Assembly: GCA_033032175.1 (NCBI GenBank)
Contig: CM065312.1
Location: 7,874,001 to 7,938,000, forward strand
Source: Saturnia japonica
Lineage: Eukaryota; Arthropoda; Insecta; Lepidoptera; Saturniidae
DNA: 64,000 bases
Reading direction: 5' to 3'
Positions 9,201 to 20,276 of this stretch are shown here, one piece after another. Numbering within the stretch: position 1 is the first letter of the stretch; each line of letters opens with the position of its first letter. The notes under the pieces are model-generated. The model ran no database searches. It saw only the letters and a program-made list of their open reading frames with translations, and was not told the DNA's origin. Made by a program: the position numbers and the translations under genes.

Positions 9201-10605
9201 ATTTGTGCCTTGTAAAGAACATGCAGTTAACCGGATGTGAAAAACCGTAGCACTCTATTTAGGATTTCGAGTTTTCGAGATTTAGTGGAGATGTCACTCC
9301 GGATATAATCTCTGATAGCTGCAAATATCCACATTTATTGAGACTGCCATTTAGCCAAACGTTCTGAAGAGTGGGGGGGGGGGGGGGGGACGGAGATATA
9401 TTTGAAGAAAACGCGAACATCTGAGTTTTCTCGGCATTTAACTCACCCAAATTACTTGCTCCCCATGTAAATACGTGGTGCAAGAATCAGTTAAGTTCAA
9501 TGTCAAGTTCCTCCCGTCAATTTTCTGTTTCTTCCATACCGCATGTAGGCTTGCTGTAACAGCATTCATGAAAGGTGCTGTCATCTGCATACCAATGGGT
9601 TTGGCCGAGTGAGTAAGTGAGTAGTAGAGTGAGCGAAAGCACATAGCCTTGAGGAACTCCGCGTTTATCGACATGAACTGCGAATAACATACTTCAAGGA
9701 TATGGAACCTGCTCTTGTATAGAAAGCCGGATATCTAGTTGTACAGGTTGTCGGGAATTCAGTCCACAGTGTCAGCTTATCAAAAGCCTTCGCTAAGTCC
9801 AGACTGATCGCCTGAGCCTCACCATGTTTGCCAATTAGTTTCCCTCAGCATACGATTCTACAACGATCGACACGTTTGTTTGTTTGTTTAAACAAGCTAC
9901 TCTCTGGAACTACCTTTTTGTGTATGATAGCCAGATTTACGAGAAATAGCAAAGGCTATCTAACACTAGGCTACAACTTTCATCTAGCCTTAAATCTTGA
10001 TTTTTATTAAGTAAGTCGGAAGTGGAAGCCCTCCCAAACTGCTTTATCCGCGTACGCTGGCGAAATGGTTAATAATACGTAAATACAATGATCTACAAAA
10101 ATATTGGTCCCTAGTATATCTAAAAATTTCTGCGTTAATACATGCTTATCTCTTATACAAGCCACAATAAGGTATTTTGTGAATTGTTTTTGTTGAAGAT
10201 AGACAATTGATTTATGAGCATTATTTTTGGGCATGACATATTAATCCTTACAAACAAAATCTACTTCATCATAAAGACAATTCTATGAAGTTAAATTTTG
10301 CCTTTTATAGCATGTTATTTTGACACATAGTTTAGGAGATAATGAAAAACAAAAATAATTTGTACTTTCAGGAAGTGAGAAAAATGATGATAGGCACGGC
10401 ACACGGGTGCGTTGGAGGCACGGTATTTGTCGGATAAAATTTAAACTTTAATATACTAAATGAATTATATTATATTTGTTCAAGATACAACATTATAACA
10501 CTGATGGGAAGTGAAGCAAAACTTACGCGCCAGTTTCGCATTGCAATCGCTGACGAAAGACGCTGCAACAATCAAAGCGACAAATATAACATAACTCTCG
10601 CACAT
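5999..10605 (-). CDS. Takeout/JHBP-family gene C, partial (exons 1-2)
   Basis: A secreted hydrophobic-ligand carrier of the takeout/juvenile hormone binding protein family, divergent to genes A and B. Exon 1 (10605 down to 10527, 79 nt) encodes a signal peptide of about 23 residues rich in V, A, I and L. Exon 2 (6218 down to 5999, 220 nt) encodes the mature N-terminus with the family C-X6-C pair (Cys33 and Cys40) and a GLRKCEV motif near its end. The junction joins one base of exon 1 to two of exon 2 to give Pro27, phase 1 as in genes A and B. Donors are GTAAGT at both exons and the acceptor is a pyrimidine tract ending CCACAG. The three last exons are missing from the window. Ligand and tissue cannot be inferred. 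No frame damage is seen in the two exons. Confidence 0.8.
7548..7835. repeat. Foldback (MITE-like) lepidopteran repeat
   Basis: The left end contains CACCTGATGGTAAGCGGTTA and the right end contains, in reverse complement, TTGATGGTGAACGGCTACC, so the ends are imperfect inverted repeats of about 40 bp. Related heads occur at 21100-21130, 52660-52705, 52905-52950 and (inverted) 63065-63115. No coding capacity is seen, so it is non-autonomous. Confidence 0.55.
7858..7965 (-). repeat. tRNA-derived SINE fragment
   Basis: Minus strand B-box AGGTTCGAATCC at 7887-7898 with the family motif GATCGACGC next to it; a degenerate A-box region lies near 7935-7960. Confidence 0.5.
8690..8785 (-). repeat. Dispersed repeat also at 140-290 and 53470-53600
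   Basis: In the reverse orientation it shares the ATGGCAGCGGC-like head and the CTCTCGGTGGTCACCG segment with the 53.5-kb copy. Confidence 0.4.
8779..9870 (-). pseudogene. Jockey/CR1-type LINE reverse transcriptase, 3' fragment
   Basis: Minus-strand reading gives, in several frames, a SLDLAKAFDK block (about 9810), a YADDST catalytic block (about 9585), a WGASNLGELNAEKTQ block (about 9430) and a C-terminal RTVKMWNHLPSNVFP block (about 8860). This order is that of the RT C-terminal half of arthropod Jockey-like LINEs. Frameshifts and stops are numerous, and a run of 17 G (9373-9389) interrupts it. It is 5'-truncated, as LINE copies usually are. Confidence 0.7.
10527..10605 (-). CDS. Gene C exon 1 (signal peptide)
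   Basis: Starts with ATG at 10605-10603 and encodes MCESYVIFVALIVAAS then FVSDCNAKLA, a typical signal peptide of the family, ending with one base before donor GTAAGT (10526-10521). The reading joins in frame to the exon at 6218. Distance to exon 2 is 4.3 kb. Confidence 0.82.
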
Positions 10606-10669
10606 ACTGTTGATACACGCACTTTTATTGCTCTACAAATAAAGCGGTCGTACCGAGTCTCACAGACAC

Positions 10670-10674
10670 ACTGA
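10670..10674 (-). promoter_or_regulatory. Candidate initiator (TCAGT) of gene C
   Basis: TCAGT, the arthropod initiator consensus, is on the minus strand 65 bases upstream of the gene C ATG. This would give a short 5' UTR. No clear TATA box is seen about 30 bases further up, only AT-rich sequence. Confidence 0.4.
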
Positions 10675-12098
10675 CCGATCCAAGTTTAACTATTTTACTG
10701 AATAAATGAATTAAACAAGTTCTTTCTTATTTTCGATTGCATAAACTCTGTTAGCTCTTTACCAATGAAGCCTGCTTTTCACGCAACACTGCCTTCTAAT
10801 TCGTTCCACTAATGTTAGTGAGAATCGGTGTGCGTATGTTTTACGTGTATTTTGAAAAGTTGCCTTGTAGTGTAGAGGGACGGTGACATTTGGTGAAGAG
10901 TGAAGGATAAGCCGCAAAGTTAAATTTGTGAGATAAGTGTTATGAGAAAACTTAATAGTTTTACAACAAACATTTCGCATAAAAAGTTTATATCTTCTGT
11001 AATAATATATTTATAATCAATCAAAGTTAAAATAAATATAAAATAATCATAGTATTGCCTTTTCGAATATCACATTTATTATATTGTATAAATTATAATA
11101 GTTATTTTTAAAACAATTTAATATATTTGCGTATATCCAACAAAAATTTAACACATTGAATTTATATTCAGGAAATAGTATGTTTGAAATTACTTTAAAT
11201 ATAATTAAATACATAATATATTTTGCAACTTGCCCTTTAATTTTATGATTGGAACAAGATTTTCTGTAAAATAGATGTTGGATATACTAATAAATAAATT
11301 AAATTGAAATATTTACATTTCATGCTAATTAACTATATCAATCGATATTTCCACTCTAATAAGTATAATATTTTTAATTAATCTTTTTTATTTTAATTAT
11401 TATTGATATTAATTTTAATTAATAACGATAATTTATATTAATATAATTTAATGAAATAAATAATAATATCAGTATAATAAACTAGATATATAAATTATTA
11501 TTTTATGATTAATTTTAGTTTATTTATTAATATACATTATTTATTTTAATACTATTAATTTATATTAAAATTGAATTTTTATACGATCCGATAAAAATCT
11601 TCACTCCAAAAGTTAGAAATAGTGTGTTCTGATTTACGATTTTATGTTTTAAGATGCTAAAATTATTTTATTGCAATCTGATTTTAATCCTCATGTCATA
11701 GTAACTAATTAATTAAAAAATACCAATTGAATAATACTAATCCATTTGTCCATTACAAACAAAATTAATACGAGTAATATTCGTTATACATTCACAAGAT
11801 TTTTTATATATTTCATACAAACAGGGCTTGATTGAGACGCAGGTGTTGATCTGAAAAATTAATTGGACGAAGAATGAATATTTTTTTACAATCAACTTGG
11901 TTTTTTCTGCGTAGATTTTTTTAATAATTATATACCAATATATATTTATATTATTTACAATTTCATTTTGTGTCCTATCAATTGACATAATTGTGTTGAG
12001 TAAATTGTGTTGATTTTTAATGTCATTATTTTTTATACTTATGCATAATAATAATATGTTTATTATATTTATTTAGTATCGTTACAATTATTATTTGA

Positions 12099-12470
12099 AC
12101 TAGCGGTGCGCCTGCTCCTGAGTATTTATTTTCATCGCATAATTTTCATAATATACTTCTCGTGTACAACATTTAAGCAAAATCGGTTGATTTATAATTT
12201 TTTTAACGATTCCTACGATTATGCCTATGAATTACCTATCAATTAAGGAATGATGATAGTGTTATTGAAAATTTTTAAAGCTTATCAATTGACCAATTAC
12301 AATCTTCCCGTTTACAAAATCTCATAAGAATCGGTGTAGTCGTTTAAATGCTAAATTCTGACATACGATCAGACCAACAATAACGTTTTTAAAGGATGTC
12401 TATCGGGATATTTGGAAAAAAAAATACTTGCACAGACAGAACTACAGATTTTATTATATCAATACTACCC
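12099..12470 (+). repeat. Lepidopteran dispersed repeat (ACTAGC... family)
   Basis: Begins AACTAGCGGTGCGCCTGC and continues with fragments such as AAAATCGGTTGA and CTATCGGGATATTTGGAAAA. Similar heads occur at 24075, 33705 and 57583, and reversed tails end near 21838, 37955 and 48478. The class (SINE, LINE tail or Helitron-like) is not settled. Confidence 0.5.
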
Positions 12471-12709
12471 GTGCGCAATAAGTTGATACCTGGAGGCGGT
12501 GACGCCACAGACGCAAGGATGTACTGTGCACAAAAAAATATCACAACAAGTTTCCATCCGCGACTTCGTCTCTACTATTTTTGTTAATGTAGCGAGTGTT
12601 GTACTCGGAACAACGCCGCCTTATATTTATTATAGATTAGATCTATTACAAGCGTGCGAACTGAGTCATAAATATTTTTTATCAGGCCTCTCACTCGCAC
12701 TTATAGGCC

Positions 12710-12919
12710 TTATGGAACTGCGCTGGTTTGCGCGCTCTTTGGTTTGCGTTTTTTACCTGGAGTTGACAATTTTATTTCATTCTCCGCTGTAGAACTACCA
12801 GGTGTCGGTGTAGCAGTTCGTAAGCGCTTGGCTTCACTTTTGATCCTCAGCAACGTGGCTTTCGAAACTCCTATTGCCATACAGGTCCTTTTTACTGTCT
12901 GATCAACAGGTAAACACAA
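12710..12919 (-). pseudogene. DDE-transposase N-terminal fragment
   Basis: A 69-codon minus-strand frame with PVDQTVKRTCMAIGVSKATL (a helix-turn-helix-like start), then RIKSEAK and a STPGKKRK segment. This layout matches the N-terminal part of an insect DDE (IS630/Tc1-like) transposase family with a KR-rich linker. The catalytic domain is absent. Family assignment is from memory. Confidence 0.45.
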
Positions 12920-13080
12920 CTGTTTGTTCCGTTTTTCGTTTTAAAAAAAGTCCAAATACAATCCAATCACGTCGGGATCACCACTTTAGAGGAAGCATGG
13001 AACAGATAAAAGTTCCCCATCCACCATAGAAAAGGGGAGATCCTCCGACCAGTAGGGTGTTATGTCTGGCGGGCAGCTGC

Positions 13081-13089
13081 CCAATGGTT

Positions 13090-13134
<45 letters not shown>

Positions 13135-13431
13135 AACTGACTACACTGTTAGCCTTAGGGGCCCTAAAGCCGCTGCGGCTTTTACAGCTTCACCGGACTT
13201 GGGGGCGAGCGCAGAGGGCACTCAGCCGCGAAAGTTTTGTGGACGACTCGCACGAGGGTGCCAAAGTGGCCGGACCTCGGCTCGGGCGGTCGTCGCGTTC
13301 GCAAATAGGTCGCGATCTATTCGAATCCCTACACCTACGATTCGAGCTAACTAAATATACACATAGGCACGTTCCCTTCCTCCTGGGAGGAAGGAAGGAA
13401 CCGTGCGTATGTGTATTCAGTAATCGGAATG
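13081..13431 (-). repeat. Poly-T-headed retroposed repeat, truncated copy 1
   Basis: 43 T (13091-13133) followed by a 298-bp GC-richer unit (13134-13431). The unit is almost identical to 13468-13765; period 334. CCAATGGTTG precedes it (13081-13090) and follows it (13433-13442), as a 10-bp target duplication would. Read on the minus strand the unit ends in poly-A, so it is a SINE- or LINE-tail-like insertion, truncated at its 5' side. Confidence 0.65.
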
Positions 13432-13442
13432 TCCAATGGTTG

Positions 13443-14010
13443 TTTTTTTTTTTTTTTTTTTTTTTTAGAACTGACTACACTGTTAGCCTTAGGGGCCCTA
13501 AAGCCGCTGCGGCTTTTACAGCTTCACCGGACTTGGGGGCGAGCGCAGAGGGCACTCAGCCGCGAAAGTTTTGTGGACGACTCGCACGAGGGTGCCAAAG
13601 TGGCCGGACCTCGGCTCGGGCGGTCGTCGCGTTCGCAAATAGGTCGCGATCTATTCGAATCCCTACACCTACGATTCGAGCTAACTAAATATACACATAG
13701 GCACGTTCCCTTCCTCCTGGGAGGAAGGAAGGAACCGTGCGTATGTGTATTCAATAATCGGAATGTTTCTACACTAACTAGCGCTAACTAACTAGCGTAA
13801 AAAAAGAAAAAAAAAAGGTCCCTCACAGAACCTATGTACCTGTGTGGTGTGCACGTGTGTATGTTCATACGTGTGTAGTGTTGTATGTAGGTAGCTAAGT
13901 GATGCACGTACAGTGTCACTTGTATCGCGCGGGCGGTTGCCTGACCCAAGGGTTTCACACCGAGGAACGGACCTAGGCTTGGGTTACCGCTAGAGAGGGT
14001 GGACGTGACG
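13443..14010 (-). repeat. Poly-T-headed repeat, longer copy 2
   Basis: 24 T then the same unit (13468-13765), continuing with sequence that is also present at 60430-60620 (ACACTAACTAG, GTACCTGTG, TATCGCGCGGGCGG, CAAGGGTTTCACACC). This is probably the fuller form of the family. A conserved hairpin CCTTCCTCCTGGGAGGAAGG (13710-13729) is also present in the first copy and, modified, at 63793-63815. Confidence 0.6.
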
Positions 14011-15699
14011 GGTCCAATGGTTGTTGTCGGGTTCTTGTATATATACTCAATCGTTCGGTTAATTTCTATATCGCGATGTAGGATGTCAGTTGTGGCGGAG
14101 ATGTCGCTATGTGTAGGATGCATCAGTTGTGGCGAGAGATGTCGCTACAAGTATATTTATTTCTTTAAGGTTTCACCTATCTCTTATACAATACCAATTT
14201 TCATTAAAATTTGTTCAGCGGTTTAGGTGTAATCGACCAGGGAAAGTGGCCCCCATTCAACAATCTGGCTAGTTTTTAAGAACAAAATCGAACCAGCGCT
14301 TACATAGTCTATGTCCTGGAATAACAAATAAAGTACTTTTTATCCCGGTAAAAGTCATAGTTTAACCAGTGTTATAGGAAAAATATAATACATGGAAAGT
14401 TTATATGTTCTTTATTCAATCACGCAAAAACGGCTGAATGGTTTTGGATGAAATTTAGCACATAGATTGTCTATAATCTAGATTAATACATAGGGTACTT
14501 TTTATCCCGATAAATGCCAAACTTTATCACAATCTATTCTGATCACATGACAGCATATCACCAACTATACATTCAATACAATATTGAGGTGAAGGCAAAC
14601 TGATTGATATACCCTATTAATATTTTTCTATTTAATACTTATATTAGAATTTGATATAATCACATTATACAATCAAAAAGTGACCAAACAAAGTATTTTT
14701 ACACAAATAAGTGTATTTATTAATTTTGTTACGAGCTAACTAAGCAATTGTGGAATTACGCGGGATGAGTAAACAAATTTTGTCTTTATTTTGTTCATTG
14801 TTTTTACAAGATTTTATTTAACTTGGAACGTTCGTATGTATGTAACAACAAAATTTGCAAATCAGTTTTCAACCATTTCCTGGTATCCCATTAAGATGAA
14901 ATTTAGCATATGTATCCAAGTTCCAGGATAATGCAATATAATGGTACCATGGAGCTGATCTGATGATGGAGTCGGGATGTCGGGACTGGAACTCCTTAAT
15001 AGAAAATGGTAGGAAAGTTAAATTAGGGCTAGTTTGTTTTACTGCCATGAGAACTTTTTACTACACATGATGACGAGGGTCTGAAGATGGAGTCGGAAGA
15101 TTTCCACTGATATTCCCTGAAGGAAACTGCAAAGATAGTAGAGTTTGGGCTTGTGTGTTTTATTTTCATGAGTATCTTCCATTACACATGATGACAAGGG
15201 TCTGAAGATGTAAACCAGACGAGAAAATTTCTTGATGCCAAACAACCTTTTTTTCTATAAATACCAGTTAGATCTTTAGGTTCTGCTGTCTACAGGCCTG
15301 GCCTGTATTTCATTTGGATTGTATAAGGATGTAAGAGTTCCAAATCAACATCTTTTAGGAGCCAAGACATAAAAGATAATCCCCTCAAGTTCTCAAGACT
15401 CGTTGGATTTTTCTTTTTTTATTGTTAGGTTTACAACAATTGTTACATAGGCACATGCTAAATATTATAAAGTTTGTTACTTAAATTTTTATTACACTGT
15501 ACAATATATTAGTAAACACAGCTTGCTTATTTATAAAACGAAGCAACTACTAAAACAGTAAATATAATTTATAGACATTCAAAATAACACATAAATTAAG
15601 CTTAAAATGAAGATTGAAATATATCTATACATGTAAATACAATAAAGTAAACTGTAAGTGACCTGGCTAAAGGTTTAAATTGTATTAAATCAATGCCAA

Positions 15700-16640
15700 A
15701 TAATTCCAGGTCTATTGAATTTATTGTAAAACTTGCTAATTCTACATACAGGACAATTTAAACCAAATACAGTTTTTTTAAAGGAGAATTCAGTAGATTA
15801 TTGTAATAACGAGGGAAACGAGAAGGAATCCTGAAACGAAACATATTCAGCAGTTCAGGACTACCTATACGGATATTGAAGATCTTAATGTTTTTCTAAA
15901 GTTTCAATTTTAAATTGGTCTAGTAACTTACGTTAGCTATAATCTTTTTTTTGTAATACACAAACAATAAGTTCTACAGTGCAATATTCCAATATACTTC
16001 TAATTAACGTATTATACATATATTATAAATAAATCTTAGTTTTAGGAACTCGAAATGGTTTAGCGTTTCGGATCACGAAGCCAAGTAATTTACTCACTTT
16101 TTTAGTAAGATGGTCTATATGAGGTAAAAAAGTGAGCTTACGATCGAATAATACTCCCAGATCGCGAACGAGCTCCTTCGTTTCTATCTATGTCCCGTGC
16201 ATAAGGATGGTATTTATAATGGGTAGAAAGATGTTTTCGGGTAAAAATCATATGAGAAAATTTATTTATGTTCAACTTCATACCATTATAGAGACACCAA
16301 TCGGTTAGCTTATTAATATACTTCTGAAGCAAATCCGCATCAATTTGTGATTCATCAATGGCGTGAAATTAATAAAATTTTGTGGTAAACCGTTGATAAA
16401 AATATTAAATAAGGGTGGACCTAAATGAGAGCCCTGAGGAATGGCTGAGCGAATTTTAAATATTCCAGATGAATATCCATTAATAACAATATAAAAATAA
16501 GCATTCATTAGATAAAAACCAAACCATTTGAAGATGGAATCCGTAGACAGAATGTTTTTGTAGTAATAGATCATGTGAAACGTTATCAAAAGCCTTTGCT
16601 AACGGATACAGATATAGTTATTCAACATCCACTTGTTTCT
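15700..16640 (-). pseudogene. LINE reverse transcriptase fragment (Jockey-like)
   Basis: The minus strand shows AKAFDNVSHDL (about 16600), SAIPQGSHLGPPLFNIFING (about 16430), LQKYINKLTDWC with LNINKFSHMIFTR (about 16290), and LIRNAKPFRVPKTKIYL-like sequence (about 16050). These are RT blocks 4, 5 and the region after the catalytic box. The catalytic YADD itself falls in a damaged stretch. Frameshifts and stops make it non-functional. Confidence 0.7.
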
Positions 16641-16992
16641 TGCTATCCATGGATTCAATTACCTTCTCTACAAACAGAACCAATTTGGTGTTGGTTGATC
16701 TTCCGTAAATTGTAGTGCTTTCCTTTTACTTTTATTAGTTTTTGACGTTGTTTACTATAGTATTTGTAACTACTTATTTTAAATTTGTTAATGTAACAAA
16801 AGAAACAAGCAATGACAATTCAATAGCAAATGCCCAGTAGTTCTTTAGAAATCTTAGTACGACGCAAACGACCAAAAGGTCTTAAGCGACGTGCATATCG
16901 TGGCGCCCGCCTCAGTGTGCGATGGTAGGCGTAATGATACTACACTATTATACTATATATATACTTTATTTGACTTATCTTCTTTATTTTAA

Positions 16993-17110
16993 AGCAATGA
17001 TAGCTCAGTGGTAGTTTTGGTAGTGGTAGTAAATGGTACAAAGTATTATTTGAGTGATCGACGCGAATTGAAATCTCTACAATAAGCCTGAGTTCTGGCT
17101 GCAGGAAAAT
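16993..17110 (+). repeat. tRNA-derived SINE fragment
   Basis: AGCAATGATAGCTCAGTGGT (16993-17012) is tRNA-Gly-like around an A box; the family motif GATCGACGCG lies at about 17057. No proper B box follows, so it is not a tRNA gene. Confidence 0.5.
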
Positions 17111-17239
17111 TTCGTGATGAAACCATAGCATAGTAGTGCGGCATTTTCTAAAGTCCGCCTCGCTAACTGTCGGCCTTAAGCTGAAAATATATCGCCAACA
17201 CTTATAGGTATGTTCCGGCAGCTGCACTTGAGACCCAGT

Positions 17240-19235
17240 TTTACCACTAGGTTTAGGGTGTCACCAACTTGGGCCACATCGTCACGTAATCTCAGGAGTG
17301 TTATGGCCATAACACTAAATCTTTGTCAAACAGAAGATTGAATTAATACAGCTTTTTGTCGGAACTATCAATTGCATTCGAATGAACACGGTCAATGCCA
17401 AGAACTGACTGACTCAATTATTGCGTTGTGGCGCGGCCCGGTGCAACTACTAGTGACCTTTGGCGCAATTTTGCAATGCGACGCGCTACGGCCCGCAGCG
17501 GCCTTAGTGTGCGGGAGCCTTTAAGCTTCTCTGTTATATTATATCTGGGGTAGAACTAAATCTATTGCGCGTATAGAAAAAAAATTTCTTTTGTAAAATT
17601 ACTCCATATAATTACTAAAATTGGGGAATTTCTTATTACTCACAGTTGGCACCAATATCCATGAATGAGTGTATTACTAGCACTCATCGTAAACTTAGTT
17701 ATGACCATTATAAATCCATTTAATTAATTTAACAATATTTTGTCGTTTATAAAGCGCGACCAGTCCCCATCCACTCCACAAACTCCATAATCAGACTTCT
17801 ACAATAGTATTTCTGCCAATATCGTAATTTTTCAAACGTTTTATTCAATATTTCATTTACTTATTCTTCGTGATCATTCTTTAGTTTAGTTCGTCGTAGT
17901 GCAGATGCTTTGTTACAAATTATTAGCATCAAAGGTCTGTCTCAATTAATTTACGAAAGATGTGGCTAGGTTATATACTATGATACAAAAAATTTAATTT
18001 TAATTATATTTAATAATAAAAAATAGTAATTATTTTCTTTTCACTAAAACAGCTAAAGAATTTGATCAAGTCGCTCACATCCTTTATTGAAATCACCCTA
18101 CAGAGTTGTTATTTTAACATTTACCGCATAGGTATTTCATCAGATAATCGTATTTATCATCTCCCTACGATATACATAAAAGTAAATGGACAAAAATAGC
18201 TTACCTAAAAATGAATATGCTTAAATTATTTCTATTTATATGTACCTACCTATGTACCGATTCAGATAATTGTAGAAACAAAGTTAATTATTTATCGGGA
18301 AAAATGTAAGTACCTATCATCCGACAGTTCTTATTTTTACCGGACTACGAAAATGGAGGGTCATGTTTTTCGCGTGTATGTATGTTTATTTTTTTGGCAC
18401 GCTCTGCAGCCTAAAGGCCTTAATAGATTGTACCATAGGAGGTTTCTTTAGATTCGTTTTATTTGTAAGAGTGACGTAGGCTGCATAATATTATATTTAA
18501 GTATGATGTCTGGGAATGAAATAAAAAGCAAAAATATAAATATAAATTTTTAGTCGAAGTGTTTTTGTTGCAATCGTTTTATGTTTCCTTTTTAATAATT
18601 TATTGTAATGATATTTTTAACAATCCGTTGAGAATTACAATGACGTAAGTATATAATTTAGATGATCGAGTTATGTTCTTCAAGGCTATATTTTTAGATG
18701 ATCGCACGTACACTTACTTGCGAAACAGTTGTAGATGTTTCTCTTAAATAATCTTTTATTATAATATATTGATATGATTAAAAAAAAAAATTATCAATGA
18801 CAGCTACGCTCCATATAATTATTTTTAATTTTTTATTAAAGATAACTAAGTATTAGATACTTGTATTTGTAATGCTTATATTTTTTCATTATTTGTGGAC
18901 GGATGTTATTGTTTCCTACATTCATATTCAGCTAGTGATAAGTCACGCAACATAAATCACAACACAGCACAGAAACGAAACTAAAGAAAGACAAAAAATG
19001 AAATTAGGACAGTATCTTAATTTTATAACGTATTTTTAGTAATATATTTTTAATAAATTGTTGAAGTTTGTATATATTATAATAATATATTATTTAAATT
19101 TTAAACCATCGTTTATATTATTACATATCATAAGCTAGATAAAAGAAAATACAGTGAATAAGTGAGTAATATTAATTTGTAAAATATAATTAATTAGAAA
19201 CTGAAATTTAATCATAGGTATATTTTATTTACGTA
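17240..19235. other. AT-rich intergenic DNA
   Basis: No gene, element end or structured repeat was recognised. Two GC-richer patches (17380-17520 with GCGACGCGCTACGGCCCGCA, and 18390-18480) may be repeat fragments. Confidence 0.35.
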
Positions 19236-19239
19236 AAAT

Positions 19240-19840
19240 TCATCATTTGTTTGACAATCAGTCTTTGATATTGTAATGGATTCCGTCTCATGTTGGTATC
19301 AAGAGGAATGAAAAGGCTGACAATAGTGCAAAATTAGGATCAACTCAGGGTATATAGTATTAAAGATGGTTAAAGTCGATTATTGGGAAATTATGACAAA
19401 ATTTAAGAAAAGTAATTATGAAAATAGGAATTAATATTTTGATAAAAGAAGGAAAGAAAAAGATATTTGGTATAAGGACATAACAGTGTCAGCCACTTCA
19501 TAAATCTTGGTTTAGTGAATGTCATTTAAATCGACAATATAATAAAGATAACATTAAGACTGCATTCAGAGCACTATCCATCGGGAATATTTGCGTATCA
19601 CATGCGAAAAAGATATCCACCCAACTGTAATGTATGTGGAAAGATCGACGATGTGCATCATTTACTGATGGAGTGTGACAGAATTAGGATTGAAGATATT
19701 TGCTGATGAATAGTATGAATTTAAACTATCAAAATATAGGCACTTTTCATAGTATTTTGGCAGAATCTTGTTAGGATGAAGCCAAGATATTTTATGGCCT
19801 GGTAGAGCTGTCTCATCAGCGACTCTCATGATTTAATGCT
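19240..19840 (+). pseudogene. LINE RNase H and C-terminal zinc-motif remnant
   Basis: 19278 onward reads WIPSHVGI (RNase H motif), then NEKADNSAKLGSTQ; about 19560-19690 reads LRLHSEHYPSGIF and a CNVCGKIDDVHHLLMECDR motif (C-X2-C then H and C). This is the tail of an RT-RNase H LINE polyprotein. It is broken by several frameshifts and lies 0.4 kb upstream of gene A. Confidence 0.65.
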
Positions 19841-20212
19841 AGTATGGATTGGGTACAGTGGGACTGATATATTCAGTAGAATAAAAGTCCCTAAAACAAA
19901 CAAAAATTCAGTATTTCAGGTTGTTTAAAGCATAATTTATACAAATTGATTGTAAAATAAAGTTCTGGGGAAATATCGTCAAAATTCAACAAAATACAAT
20001 AAAATTTGAATTTTACAACAATTAAATAACATCCAGTTTTTTTGTGTGTTTGAAGAGCTATGTTTAAAAACTCTTTTTTTAATGTTTCCTTATAGTTGCT
20101 CACCGAGTCAAACAAGTTTTATAACCTTCATACTAATAAATATTACTTTGTGTATGAAACAATCTAACTTAATTTGTATTTACGCCTGAACATACACGCA
20201 CGTAACTTTAAA

Positions 20213-20276
20213 ATGTGTATAAAAAGTACCACGGTTATGCTCGTCTGTTCAATTTTCACAATTGAATCTGCTTTTG
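20213..20276 (+). CDS. Gene A exon 1 (signal peptide)
   Basis: ATG at 20213 encodes MCIKSTTVMLVCSIFTIESA and ends one base into Val22. It is the first ATG in this frame; an upstream ATG at 20155 opens only an 11-codon frame in another phase, which would lie in the leader if transcription starts before it. Confidence 0.8.

Larger units (their letters stand above)
6219..10526. other. Intron 1 of gene C, 4.3 kb, repeat-rich
   Basis: Holds a foldback repeat (7548-7835), a tRNA-derived SINE (7858-7965), a short repeat (8690-8785) and a Jockey-like LINE fragment (8779-9870). 6219-7547 is AT-rich with no exon recognised, apart from a GC-richer patch near 6560-6620 that I cannot assign. Confidence 0.55.
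10606..15690. other. Intergenic region between genes C and A, part 1
   Basis: 10980-12090 is strongly AT-rich with no gene seen. Repeats: 12099-12470, the transposase fragment at 12710-12919, the poly-T repeat pair at 13081-14010 and its continuation to about 14230, and a repeat with AATCACGCAAAAACGGCTGA at 14400-14580. 14600-15690 shows nothing I can name apart from two loose copies of a GATGACAAGGGTCTGAAGATG-like segment (15066-15090 and 15187-15212). Confidence 0.45.

Noticed and set aside
13062..13791. Frames of 208 and 126 codons with long Phe runs
   Set aside because: They translate the poly-T tracts and the repeat unit; the two overlap a duplicated non-coding repeat and have no family features.
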